From assembly GCA_964639245.1 (NCBI GenBank), contig CAZXCU010000021.1, positions 21,391 through 85,390 on the forward strand: DNA of 64,000 bases, in the 5' to 3' direction. The stretch is from SB15 sp964639245. GTDB lineage: Bacteria; Chloroflexota; Anaerolineae; Aggregatilineales; J027. The stretch's first letter is position 1; every line of letters starts with the position of its first letter. Shown here in pieces: positions 23,321 through 32,000 of the stretch. Position numbers and translations under genes: made by a program. The notes beneath the pieces are model-generated. The model had not been told where the DNA came from, searched no databases, and was given only the letters and a program-made list of their open reading frames with translations.

Positions 23321-25642
23321 TCAGTAGTCTAAATCAAGAAAATTAGGAGAGTATGGAGAAGTTTGGATCAGTGTGCCAGCCTGCTGGTACTGCGGCTGAA
23401 AAACAGCCTGCTCCATTGATTGAGCGCGATCATAGTGCTGCTCAAACGGCTGCAAGCCATTCTCTTGAGCGACTTTTTCTAAAAATGCTTGTGTCCCTGC
23501 TGTATTTTCGGGGGAACCAATGAACTCCAAGCCCGGTTTGTCCTTGATATATTGGGTCAGCCCATTTGCATAGTCTTGGGCATTCGCCTGCTGTTCAAAG
23601 CGGGCAAGTTCCATCACATAACTCTGGCTGATGTCACTCTCAATCGGCAGTCCATGCTGGTAGACATCCCGCAGGGCGACCGTCGAATAGCCTATGGGCT
23701 GATCCTCTGCATCCACTGTTTGCATCGCTCGAATCGAGAATCCATACAATGGCTCAGGCGATGCTTCAGGCAGATCGCGCTCCATTGGACGAAAACCTAA
23801 TTCCAAGGTCTTGAGTTCCCATTCACCCGCCTGCAATGCCCCAATCTCGGCGCGATAGTTAGGCAGCATAGCAGTTCCCATCCTAACTAAGTCAGTCGTA
23901 TGTGTGCCAGAACGCAGCCCATTCAACTGCCCTACTTCGCGCAGAAAAGCTCGACCTATAGCCGGGTTATCACCTAAATCATGGGCAACCATAAAATCGC
24001 GCAGATGTTCAGCATAATCGTCAGCCTGCGCTACCTGTTTGAAGTGCGCGAGTTCGGTCACACTGACCGTATCCGCCCCATGCCAATCCTCAGTATTGAT
24101 TTTGAAAGGGATCGCTCCCCAGCGCACATCGACGGCTGCCACTGCATACCCCAAGTATTCCCCCTGTAAATTGGCAACAGGTAATGTCTGAACCTCCAAT
24201 ACCTCTGCGCCACGATAGCCGGGTCGTCCTATATAGGTTGAACGCTGACTGCGCTCCTGCGCCAGCATTTCGGCAGACTCTAAGGCACTACCCCATTTAT
24301 CCTCATCCGTCAGAAGCCGAGCCGTTTGAGGGATGGGTTCGTCATCCTCAAGGACTGATGCTGTAGGCAAAGGCAGCGAGTTAGCGAAGGGTTCGGGAGA
24401 ATCAGATAGATTGAGGTCAAGCTCGGTAGGTAATTCAGGACGGTGCTGCGGCGTATAAATGCTGGGCAGAGGCTTGAGTTCGGCTTCTCGATCTTGTTTG
24501 CGCCCAAAGGAGACCTTCCGCGCCGCTTTGCCTTGTTCTACCGCAAAAGCGTAGCCTGCTTCCGTCCCCGCCAGCCGCCCATTCTTGTGATGGGTGTGTC
24601 CGTTATCAACGAAGAAGGCTACACCACGTTCCTCATCCAAGCCGCGAATCATGGTACGGTCACGCTGAGTGTAGCGGTTGCCCTTTTCTTTGAAGTTATA
24701 GGGGACTTTACGGATTTGCCCGCCTTGAACCCCACCATTACGTGCGGCATCGCCTGCTGTCCAAACGACGACATTATCATAGCTAATAGCATTGGCGGTC
24801 TCGACTACCCGTGCATCTACGCCCTTGTCGTTATCGCCGACATGAAGTTGCGCTCCCACCTCAGCCGCCCGCACCACCAACGCTGAGGCGTAGTTAAGTT
24901 GGGCATTATTGGCATTCATGCTGCCCGCGATGAGGATTTGTCTAGGGTGTTCAGGCAATGGTTTAACTGCCTGCGGTGAACGATAACCCTTGGGGATTGG
25001 CTGTGCTTCTTTTTTCTGCGACCAGTGTTCACCCCGTTCGCGCCAATTGACCTCACTGTGGGAGGGCAGCTCAGGCAGTGCCGAATGCGGGGTTACACGA
25101 TGACGTTCCTGCACCCCTTCCTCACGGTAGCGTTCGTGGTCAAACTCGCCTGGCTCAATGTGTCCGACATCCACCCCGCGTTTGGCTAAAGAGTCCGCTA
25201 ACCAGCGGGTGCGATGGCAGGTGCAGGTATCGGCACAAGCACACAAGAGGGCGATACGCTCCCCTTTATGAGCAGCGGTTGCCATACCATCTAGCACTTG
25301 AGTTGCATCCTGACGAGCATCCATGACCTGATAATCTGCCTGTCCTGCTGAGGTATATTCCCCCTCCTCACGCGGTTTACCTGTGAGGGCGGGACGTGGG
25401 GCAAAACGCATGGGTCGTCCGTTGACCCCGTTACGCTGCCCCGCTACCTGAGCCAGTTGGTCATAGCTGTATCTGCCCCGATAATCGCTGTTACGAGTAT
25501 CCACTAAGATAGTCACGCCTTCGGCTTCGAGGGCATCGAACATCCGCGACAGTCCATCGCCGCCCTTCCAAGCGTTATAACCCACGGAGTAGATACCGCC
25601 ACCACGCTGCTGAGGCAATGGCACAGGCAAATCATACGGCAT
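23321..25642 (-). CDS. DUF488 + SLOG-like + repeat-module protein
   Basis: 773 residues. Residues about 1-180 are a DUF488 domain (YSVGYNAW, LVDTRNSDYRGRYSYDQLAQ, and the CACADTCTCHR cysteine-histidine motif). Residues about 225-360 resemble the SLOG/YspA nucleotide-binding Rossmann fold (ILIAGSMNANN, LHVGDNDKGVDARVVE). From about 460 on there are two copies of a roughly 130-residue module (EYLGYAVAAVDVRW and QPIGYSTVALRDVY, each followed by an xxAHFKQ/xARFEQ helix and a D-rich turn). The module also occurs in the next two genes. DUF488 and SLOG proteins are linked to nucleotide-derived signals; a role in surviving entry into a new host is conceivable but unproven. Confidence 0.7.
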   Translation of the reverse strand: MPYDLPVPLPQQRGGGIYSVGYNAWKGGDGLSRMFDALEAEGVTILVDTRNSDYRGRYSYDQLAQVAGQRNGVNGRPMRFAPRPALTGKPREEGEYTSAGQADYQVMDARQDATQVLDGMATAAHKGERIALLCACADTCTCHRTRWLADSLAKRGVDVGHIEPGEFDHERYREEGVQERHRVTPHSALPELPSHSEVNWRERGEHWSQKKEAQPIPKGYRSPQAVKPLPEHPRQILIAGSMNANNAQLNYASALVVRAAEVGAQLHVGDNDKGVDARVVETANAISYDNVVVWTAGDAARNGGVQGGQIRKVPYNFKEKGNRYTQRDRTMIRGLDEERGVAFFVDNGHTHHKNGRLAGTEAGYAFAVEQGKAARKVSFGRKQDREAELKPLPSIYTPQHRPELPTELDLNLSDSPEPFANSLPLPTASVLEDDEPIPQTARLLTDEDKWGSALESAEMLAQERSQRSTYIGRPGYRGAEVLEVQTLPVANLQGEYLGYAVAAVDVRWGAIPFKINTEDWHGADTVSVTELAHFKQVAQADDYAEHLRDFMVAHDLGDNPAIGRAFLREVGQLNGLRSGTHTTDLVRMGTAMLPNYRAEIGALQAGEWELKTLELGFRPMERDLPEASPEPLYGFSIRAMQTVDAEDQPIGYSTVALRDVYQHGLPIESDISQSYVMELARFEQQANAQDYANGLTQYIKDKPGLEFIGSPENTAGTQAFLEKVAQENGLQPFEQHYDRAQSMEQAVFQPQYQQAGTLIQTSPYSPNFLDLDY

Positions 25643-25645
25643 GGT

Positions 25646-28600
25646 TTAGAGTTCCAGATCAACAGTCACGGGCTGTTCGGGGGCAGGTGTCATGGAGATA
25701 GGGTGAAAATCTTCCGCCCTGTGCTGAAGTGTCCATTCACCTGCCGTGACTTGACCTACTTCAGCCGTATCCAGCCAGCGTTCGTTGTTCCCCAACCCAT
25801 TTGCCACCTGCGCGTTTTTGACAAACTCCAGTGCGGGCATGATGTTCGTTCCTTCGGTATCGAGATCACGTTTGTAGAAGTATTCATGTAGAGAAGCGGC
25901 GTAAAAGTCAGCATCAGGTTTACGCTCGAAGTGTGCCACTTCATAAGCTGTCACTGCCTGCGTATCTTCCCAATCGCGGGAATTTTCATCCTGTTCCCAC
26001 TGAGCATCCAGTGCGACCACTGAATGTCCTAATGCCTGTCCCTCTCCTGTCTGGACAGGCACAACTTCCAGCGAAAGTTCATGGTGTGGGGGATGCTCGG
26101 CGGCATACTGCCGGGCAGCATGGTTGATCTCGCGTTCCGAAAGGAAGGGGTCTTCGGGTCCTTCCTTAAACATTTGCCCAAAACGCACCTCTGGATTAAT
26201 GTGAAGGTCTAATTCCTCAGCCCGCTCCACCATGTCAGGGTAATTCTGAATATCTGCCACTGTCGCGGCACGGGTCATGGCAGCCTGAATGCCCTCTTTT
26301 TCCGCCAGATCAGCATAGGTATCCACCTCGTGCCGCGCATCATCGCGGTCATAATGGACACCCAACGTGACCACTTCCTGCTGGGATTCATCGCCTGCCC
26401 CCCAATGTTTGACCGTTTCAACGGCTAGGGCATCTACCCCATAACGTGCCACCTCGACTTCCAAATCGGGAATAGGACGCATCCGAAATTCATAGGACTG
26501 TCCTGCCTCTAAAGGCAGGTCGTAAGCTGCATCCCCTACCGTGCGACTGTAATCCAGACGTGGGGGAATAAAGCCGGTAGATGCAGGTGGGGGGGTCTGT
26601 ATATTTCCCACAGTTTCATGCCCCCAATCAAATTCAAGGTCTTCCCGTTGAGGGTCAGCGGGTCCCGCCTGAAACAACCCCTCTTCCCGCACATTCAGAT
26701 GTAAGGCGGTGGTCGTGCTTTCAGGCAGGTGGGCAGCCTGTCCAGCGAAGTCATGAGCGAGCGCCTCCATTTTTTCCAGTCGTTCCACCACATCAGTCCC
26801 TTGTGCCAGTTGATCGGCAGTTCGCACTGCCTCAGCCCGGTCATTCCCCAGCCCCAGTGCCACCGTTTCCAGTCCTGTTTCTCCCGTTTCGCGTTCCAGC
26901 CACGCCTTCACCCCCTCCACCATATAGGTGGGCTGTTCAGCACCGTCAAGTGTTTCCTCCCGCACCGCCACTCCGTAGAACTGACCCGCTTCGACTTCAG
27001 GATCAGCCCCGTAGCGTCCGACGGCGCGGGCATGAACCACTGACTCAGGCAGCGGGATTTTGTAACCGTTTAAACCAAAATTTTCGGCATCCCGCTCCCA
27101 ATCTCGTTCTGTCTGAATTGCCCCCACTGAACGGGCATCATCAGGGATTGTAAAGGTGTCGGAAGGACCTTGTTCAAAGAGGCTGTCCCCCTTGAACCCC
27201 TCCTGCTGTGCCAGTCGTAGTGCCGACCCCATCGCATGATCGAGGTCATGCCGACCCCATTCATAGACCAGGGCGCGGGCATCTGAGAGGGCCTCACTGC
27301 GCGGGTCGAGATAGGAAACGGATTCATCATAAGCGTCGGCGCGATAGGTCTTAAGGACTGCTGACTCGGTGACTGCCTTCTGCAAGATGTCACTCTCGAA
27401 GGTCTTAGTAGCTGCCAGTATCACATCACCATCGGCATTGGGGGCTGAGACTTCCAACCCGTACATGGATTCATCGCCTACTGGACGCAACCGCAGCGGG
27501 GCAATCTGCCCTGGGTCAGTATTCTCCGGGGAACGATACTCCGCTGTGATGTAGGGCGGGAGATAACTGACGTGTTCATTCAGGTCAACTTCCCAGTTGA
27601 CCCGTTCGGCTTTGAGTGTATTTGCCATACCTTGCTCCTCTCTATCTATATCGGTGATCACTGCACCTAAGCGCAGTGCGTCAGCTAACAAGGGATCAAG
27701 CTCAGGATTAGCGGGCATATCAGAGGGGTGTTCCCTCCCTATCAGGCGTTCATATAAGTCGTAATGTTCAGGTTGCATGGGCTGCCAGTGGGGATCAGCC
27801 ACCTGTGTTTCAGCAAACCTGCCCCACTGGGCGGAGGAATCATAAGCAGCGAAAGCCGCTACTTCCAGTTGGTCACGCTGCTCTTGTGCCTGTTCAACCG
27901 TATCATGCTGACCAAGTGCCAGATAACTGCCTGCCAGATCACCCGTCAGGGCATCGCGGTAGACATCCAATAAGGCCGTCTGATAGGTCCCTCCCGACTG
28001 CGCGGGTGGCAGCACCGCGAAGCGTGCCTCCTGCCAGCCCCAGCCTGTGTCCTCGATTTCCGCTGCTGGAGCAACTTCCATGATTTCGGCATTGCGTTCC
28101 AGAATCTCCTGTTGATCTAAATAAAAGGTGGGTGACATGGGTATAGCCGCAAATAAAGACTGCCCTACCTCTAGCTGTCCATGCTTGTATGCCTCTTCTG
28201 CCGCAGTCGCCATCAGCAGTGGCACACCGCCCTCAGCCTGAGCGTCTTCTAAAGTCATGCTCAGGTGCGAGGCTTCATGTGGCGATAAATTCCAGCCAAT
28301 CATGGCATCAGCAATGCCGTGTTCATGTAGAGCTAGAATGGAAACAGAAGTTGGTTCGCCTGTAAAAACAGAATCGGGAGGATAGCTAGCCACCATATAA
28401 CCAGCAGCATAGTCCAGCGGCTGCTGTTGGAGGTGAGGGAGATGCTCGGCGATGACCTCGCGCCCCTGTTCATACAAGGCTGCCGATACCTCCTTGAGAT
28501 GTTCTTCGGCTTCCATATCGCTGACATATTCCGCCAACGTCAGCCGCTGTTGGACTTCCACTCCATGCGCTTGGCGAGTGCTGCGGACGAGGTTGACCCG

Positions 28601-28741
28601 ATAGCGATCATCATCACTTTCGGGGAAAGCCAATTCCACCCCATAGACTGCATCGGCGGCATAATCCACCAGATGGGTCTCTTCAGGGTAGTCGTCATCC
28701 CGCACCACCAACATCTCCGCCCCAAACTGCCGCACGCTCAT
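25646..28741 (-). CDS. 1031-aa acidic repeat-module protein, unknown function
   Basis: A long acidic protein (many Asp/Glu, few Cys), likely cytoplasmic, with no signal peptide. It is built from repeated modules. The block [LM]Fxx GPxDPF-like appears three times (LFEQGPSDTFT, LFQAGPADPQR, MFKEGPEDPFL). A module VEVxxDxxTGxxxGSYLALG..., shared with the following gene, occurs near residue 230. The C-terminal module (QALGHSVVALDAQW ... YEVAHFERKPDADFY) matches those in the DUF488 gene. It starts in a TAATG overlap with the upstream gene and ends 3 bp before the next, so the three are made together. Its length, acidity and position in the transfer operon recall anti-restriction or DNA-mimic proteins, but that is speculation. 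Confidence 0.7.
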   Translation of the reverse strand: MSVRQFGAEMLVVRDDDYPEETHLVDYAADAVYGVELAFPESDDDRYRVNLVRSTRQAHGVEVQQRLTLAEYVSDMEAEEHLKEVSAALYEQGREVIAEHLPHLQQQPLDYAAGYMVASYPPDSVFTGEPTSVSILALHEHGIADAMIGWNLSPHEASHLSMTLEDAQAEGGVPLLMATAAEEAYKHGQLEVGQSLFAAIPMSPTFYLDQQEILERNAEIMEVAPAAEIEDTGWGWQEARFAVLPPAQSGGTYQTALLDVYRDALTGDLAGSYLALGQHDTVEQAQEQRDQLEVAAFAAYDSSAQWGRFAETQVADPHWQPMQPEHYDLYERLIGREHPSDMPANPELDPLLADALRLGAVITDIDREEQGMANTLKAERVNWEVDLNEHVSYLPPYITAEYRSPENTDPGQIAPLRLRPVGDESMYGLEVSAPNADGDVILAATKTFESDILQKAVTESAVLKTYRADAYDESVSYLDPRSEALSDARALVYEWGRHDLDHAMGSALRLAQQEGFKGDSLFEQGPSDTFTIPDDARSVGAIQTERDWERDAENFGLNGYKIPLPESVVHARAVGRYGADPEVEAGQFYGVAVREETLDGAEQPTYMVEGVKAWLERETGETGLETVALGLGNDRAEAVRTADQLAQGTDVVERLEKMEALAHDFAGQAAHLPESTTTALHLNVREEGLFQAGPADPQREDLEFDWGHETVGNIQTPPPASTGFIPPRLDYSRTVGDAAYDLPLEAGQSYEFRMRPIPDLEVEVARYGVDALAVETVKHWGAGDESQQEVVTLGVHYDRDDARHEVDTYADLAEKEGIQAAMTRAATVADIQNYPDMVERAEELDLHINPEVRFGQMFKEGPEDPFLSEREINHAARQYAAEHPPHHELSLEVVPVQTGEGQALGHSVVALDAQWEQDENSRDWEDTQAVTAYEVAHFERKPDADFYAASLHEYFYKRDLDTEGTNIMPALEFVKNAQVANGLGNNERWLDTAEVGQVTAGEWTLQHRAEDFHPISMTPAPEQPVTVDLEL

Positions 28742-29907
28742 TAGTCCAGCTCCATCCCGACTGGACTAAAGGCACTCTCAGGTTCAACAGGCATTCCCCA
28801 CAACTCACGCTGTTGGGTCGCCACTGCCATGCCTTCGGCAGCATCCAGCACCTGCCCCACATCTTGCGTGCGTTCTGCCACTCCCAGCAGGTATTCGGCA
28901 GTACGATAAGCATGATCCCAATCCCCTGTTGCTACGGGCGCGAGATGCGCGAGGGGCTGTCCGTTATCGTCCTGCTGAATAGAGAGAATAGAGGTGATCG
29001 CCTCATTGGGATTGGTTGGATCGGGCTGATACACCCCAATCCAATAGGCAGTATTCGTGCTTTCATCAAATAAGGGAGGAGGCGTATTGGCAGGATCAAA
29101 ATCCTCCGCTTGCAGTCCCAATCCCCGCATGACAGTCTGTAATTCATGCGTTTGGTCAATCTCATCCCGTTCCAATTCATCCCTACTGACTTCAAAAACC
29201 TGCGCCAGCAGCCGATCCCGAGCTGCCCAGGTTGCATCATCCTGAAAATCGGGAGTATCAGGGGCAAGGGATTGATCGACAATCTTCCACTGTGTATCCG
29301 TCAGCGGCTGCCACTCGCCTCCCTGTTTGATGAGTCCATGCGCGAAGTCCCCTAAATCCGCATCAGCCACCTCTGCTTCATCCGCCAGATGGTAGATGTT
29401 GCTCCGCATCTCCTCCGCCCGTGCCAAGTGGGGTGCATCTGCCATGTGTAAATAGGTTCCCGTCTGGTCGCCTGTCTGTGGGTCCTGCCAGACTTCCACC
29501 ACTCCTACTGCGTAATGATCGGGCGTAGGTTCATCAGCAAAAACTTCTTCGATCAGGATGCCTGTATGCTGCAAACGCCAAGAGCTGTCCCGTTCAATGG
29601 GCAGCCCATCAGATGCAGGTGGGTGTGTCCCCTGTGTAGAGTAGACCTCAGCAGGTAGGTCAAGTGGTTCCGCCGCGTACAGTTCTTCTGGCAGCGCATA
29701 GTCCTGAGCCGCTGGGATGGGCGGAGGGGCATACCGCGCCATCCTTTGCAGGAGCATATCGTCCTCATCCGGGAACAAATCCGGCGGTTCTGGCGGCAGG
29801 GTACTATCAAAAACCCAATCTGGGGGTTCTTCCATAGTATTTACGGGAAAATACACATCAGGCGGTTCCTCAATCACCCAGTCATCAGGTGGAGGCATTA
29901 AGCTCAT
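28741..29907 (-). CDS. 388-aa Pro/Asp-rich repeat-module protein
   Basis: The N-terminus (about 1-80) is a Pro-Asp-Glu-rich segment (EEPPDVYFP, EEPPDWVFD, PEPPDLFPD), a threefold short repeat that looks disordered. It is followed by one repeat module, VGVVEVWQDPQTGDQTGTYL ... GDFAHGLIKQGGEWQPLTD, clearly related to the 1031-residue neighbour, and a second, AYWIGVYQPDPTNPNEAITS. No known domain or catalytic motif. Its stop shares bases with the next gene (TAATG) and it follows topA by 12 bp. Function unknown; co-expression with topoisomerase and T4SS genes suggests a job during or after DNA transfer. Confidence 0.7.
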   Translation of the reverse strand: MSLMPPPDDWVIEEPPDVYFPVNTMEEPPDWVFDSTLPPEPPDLFPDEDDMLLQRMARYAPPPIPAAQDYALPEELYAAEPLDLPAEVYSTQGTHPPASDGLPIERDSSWRLQHTGILIEEVFADEPTPDHYAVGVVEVWQDPQTGDQTGTYLHMADAPHLARAEEMRSNIYHLADEAEVADADLGDFAHGLIKQGGEWQPLTDTQWKIVDQSLAPDTPDFQDDATWAARDRLLAQVFEVSRDELERDEIDQTHELQTVMRGLGLQAEDFDPANTPPPLFDESTNTAYWIGVYQPDPTNPNEAITSILSIQQDDNGQPLAHLAPVATGDWDHAYRTAEYLLGVAERTQDVGQVLDAAEGMAVATQQRELWGMPVEPESAFSPVGMELD

Positions 29908-29919
29908 AGCAGCACCTCA

Positions 29920-31821
29920 CTACGGTTTCGCTGGCTGTAGGATCACGGGTTGATGCTCCAACCCCACCGTATAGCGGCATTTGGGGAATGCCGAGCAACC
30001 CACAAACTGCCCGTTCTTGCCCACACGCACAACTAAATCGCTCCCACATTGGGGGCATGGTTCCCCTGTTTTCTGGGGTTCGGGTGGCATCACTTTAGGC
30101 TGGGCAGGACGCATTTCTGCCGCTGCCCCGCGCAGCAGTGGTTGAAATTCTCCCCAGAAGGTTTGCAGGACATCGAGTTCTCCGCGCTGCCCAGCAGCGA
30201 TTTCATCCAGGGTGTTTTCCAGGCGGGCGGTGTAATCATCTGCCAGCAGCGTGGCAAAACCACCCATGAGATAGTCGGTCAGTTTGATACCAGTTTCAGT
30301 GGGGATAAGCCGCTTCTTGTCGAGCCGCACATATTCCCGTGATTTGAGATTGCTTAGGATGGCAGCATAGGTACTGGGTCGCCCGATACCACGTTTTTCC
30401 AACTCATGGACAAGCTGGGCTTCGGTAAAACGGGCAGGCGGTTGGGTCTGCTTCTGCTGCGGTAAGAGTTTTTGTAGGATCAAGGGCTGACCCACAGCTA
30501 AAACAGGCAGCACATTTTCAGCGTCGTCTATCTCATCTGCTTCCACATCCGTGCCCGCTTGATACACGCGACGGAAACCATCAAACTGGGGGGTACTATC
30601 CCGTGCGGTCAGCGTCAAGGGGAACGGCTGCCCCATCTCTTTCCCTGCCAGCACGCTGAGGGTTTGCACGGTATCCACTGCCGATGCCATCTGACTGGCG
30701 ACAAAACGCCGCCAGATGAGTCCATATAAGGCTGCCCCATCAGCGACATTTTCCTTGATATGGTCAGGGGTAAGTGTCACATCCGTAGGACGGATGGCTT
30801 CATGTGCCTCTTGAGCATTCGGCTTGCTCTTATACTGCGGCTTCTCGGTTGGTAAATATGATTCTCCATAGGCTTTGCCGATGAAGTCAAAGGCAGCCAC
30901 CTGCGCCTCTGGTGCAATGAACACGGCATCCGTCCGCATATAAGTGATGAGAGAGGTCTCATAGAGGGTTTGAGCAAGCTGCATGGTCTGCTCGGGCGAG
31001 AAGCCCAACGTGCTGCTGGCAGCCTGCTGCAAGGTGCTGGTCGTGAACGGAGCGGGCGGTTTGCGCTGTACGGTCTCAGTGTTGATCTCACCCACCCAAT
31101 AAGTTGCACCTTTGAGGGTCCCAGCCAGCTTTTTGACAAATTCCACTTCTTTAAGGGGCAGATTTTTGTCTTGAACCGCCGTGAGTTTGGCTTTGAAACT
31201 GGCAGCCTCTGTTCCCAGCAGAGCTTCCATAACAAAGTAGGTTTCTGGGGTGAAGGACTGGATAGCCCGTTCGCGCTCCACCACCAACCGCAAGGCAGGC
31301 GACTGCACCCGCCCTGCCGAGTAGCGACCATCAAGGACACGACAGGCAATTGGGCTAACCAGATAGCCCACCAGCCGATCCAGTTTGCGGCGGGCGTGCT
31401 GGGCTGCCACCAATGCCATGTCCAAACGGCGTGGATTTTCTACCGCTTTACGCACCACTTCCTGCGTGATCGCAGTGAAGGTCACCCGCATGACGGGCTT
31501 CTCACGCGGCAGTTTGGTCAGTGCCAAAATATGGGCGGCAATGGCTTCGCCCTCGCGGTCAGGGTCAGTCGCCAGATAGATGGCTTCCACCTCATTCATC
31601 GCCTTGACCAGCCGCTTGATGATGTTGTTTTTTCCTGCCACTGTCTCCCATTTGGGGACAAAACCTGCTTCTACATCTATCCCCAGTTCATCGCTAGGCA
31701 GGTCACGCACATGCCCCATGGAAGCCATGACGCGAAACTCACTCCCCAGATAAGACTGGATTTTTTTGACTTTGCCCGGCGATTCCACAATCAGCAACCG
31801 CTTGGCTTTGGGTTTGCTCAT
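29920..31821 (-). CDS. topA: DNA topoisomerase I (type IA)
   Basis: 633 residues from the ATG at 31821 (strong GAAGGAGC upstream; the open frame goes back to 31920 without signal). The Toprim domain has IVESPGKVKKI (about 10-20) and ATDPDREGEAIAAH (about 95-110), the active site is LITYMRTDAV (Tyr about 293), and one C-terminal zinc ribbon is CPQCGSDL ... GCSAFPKC (about 590-615). It is shorter than chromosomal TopA (about 700-865 residues), having one zinc finger only. Type IA enzymes relax negative supercoils by single-strand passage. Element-borne copies are common in conjugative elements and may process the transferred strand. Its ATG overlaps the stop of the small upstream gene. Confidence 0.95.
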   Translation of the reverse strand: MSKPKAKRLLIVESPGKVKKIQSYLGSEFRVMASMGHVRDLPSDELGIDVEAGFVPKWETVAGKNNIIKRLVKAMNEVEAIYLATDPDREGEAIAAHILALTKLPREKPVMRVTFTAITQEVVRKAVENPRRLDMALVAAQHARRKLDRLVGYLVSPIACRVLDGRYSAGRVQSPALRLVVERERAIQSFTPETYFVMEALLGTEAASFKAKLTAVQDKNLPLKEVEFVKKLAGTLKGATYWVGEINTETVQRKPPAPFTTSTLQQAASSTLGFSPEQTMQLAQTLYETSLITYMRTDAVFIAPEAQVAAFDFIGKAYGESYLPTEKPQYKSKPNAQEAHEAIRPTDVTLTPDHIKENVADGAALYGLIWRRFVASQMASAVDTVQTLSVLAGKEMGQPFPLTLTARDSTPQFDGFRRVYQAGTDVEADEIDDAENVLPVLAVGQPLILQKLLPQQKQTQPPARFTEAQLVHELEKRGIGRPSTYAAILSNLKSREYVRLDKKRLIPTETGIKLTDYLMGGFATLLADDYTARLENTLDEIAAGQRGELDVLQTFWGEFQPLLRGAAAEMRPAQPKVMPPEPQKTGEPCPQCGSDLVVRVGKNGQFVGCSAFPKCRYTVGLEHQPVILQPAKP

Positions 31822-31991
31822 TTCTGCTCCTTCTTTTGACCATCCACTTTCAGGTTTTCCTGCGCCGCCGCGATATGCTGTTCCAACTGCTTGATCTTCC
31901 GCGCCAAGAACAGCGGCCATTCCAGAAAAGCGTGATAAGCATCCTTTTCAAGAGCCTGAAAGGTCGTTGTGTCCGTGATCTTTTTTGCCAT
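31818..31991 (-). CDS. 57-aa basic/coiled-coil protein between virB4 and topA
   Basis: ATG at 31991 with a very strong AGGAGGGA 3 bases upstream, and TGA overlapping the topA ATG (31818-31821). The product begins MAKKITDTTTFQALEK, continues with an aromatic helix (YHAFLEWPLFLARK) and ends in a charged likely coiled coil (QLEQHIAAAQENLK). Tight packing and strong ribosome-binding site argue that it is real. No family recognised. Confidence 0.65.
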   Translation of the reverse strand: MAKKITDTTTFQALEKDAYHAFLEWPLFLARKIKQLEQHIAAAQENLKVDGQKKEQK

Positions 31992-32000
31992 GCGTCCCTC

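Noticed and set aside
26581..27153. A 190-codon plus-strand open frame antisense to the 1031-aa gene
   Set aside because: Pro/Arg/His-rich composition, no ribosome-binding site, and lies wholly opposite a better-supported repeat-protein gene; a shadow frame.
30970..31839. A 289-codon plus-strand frame opposite topA
   Set aside because: topA motifs on the minus strand are unambiguous; the antisense frame has no domain features.
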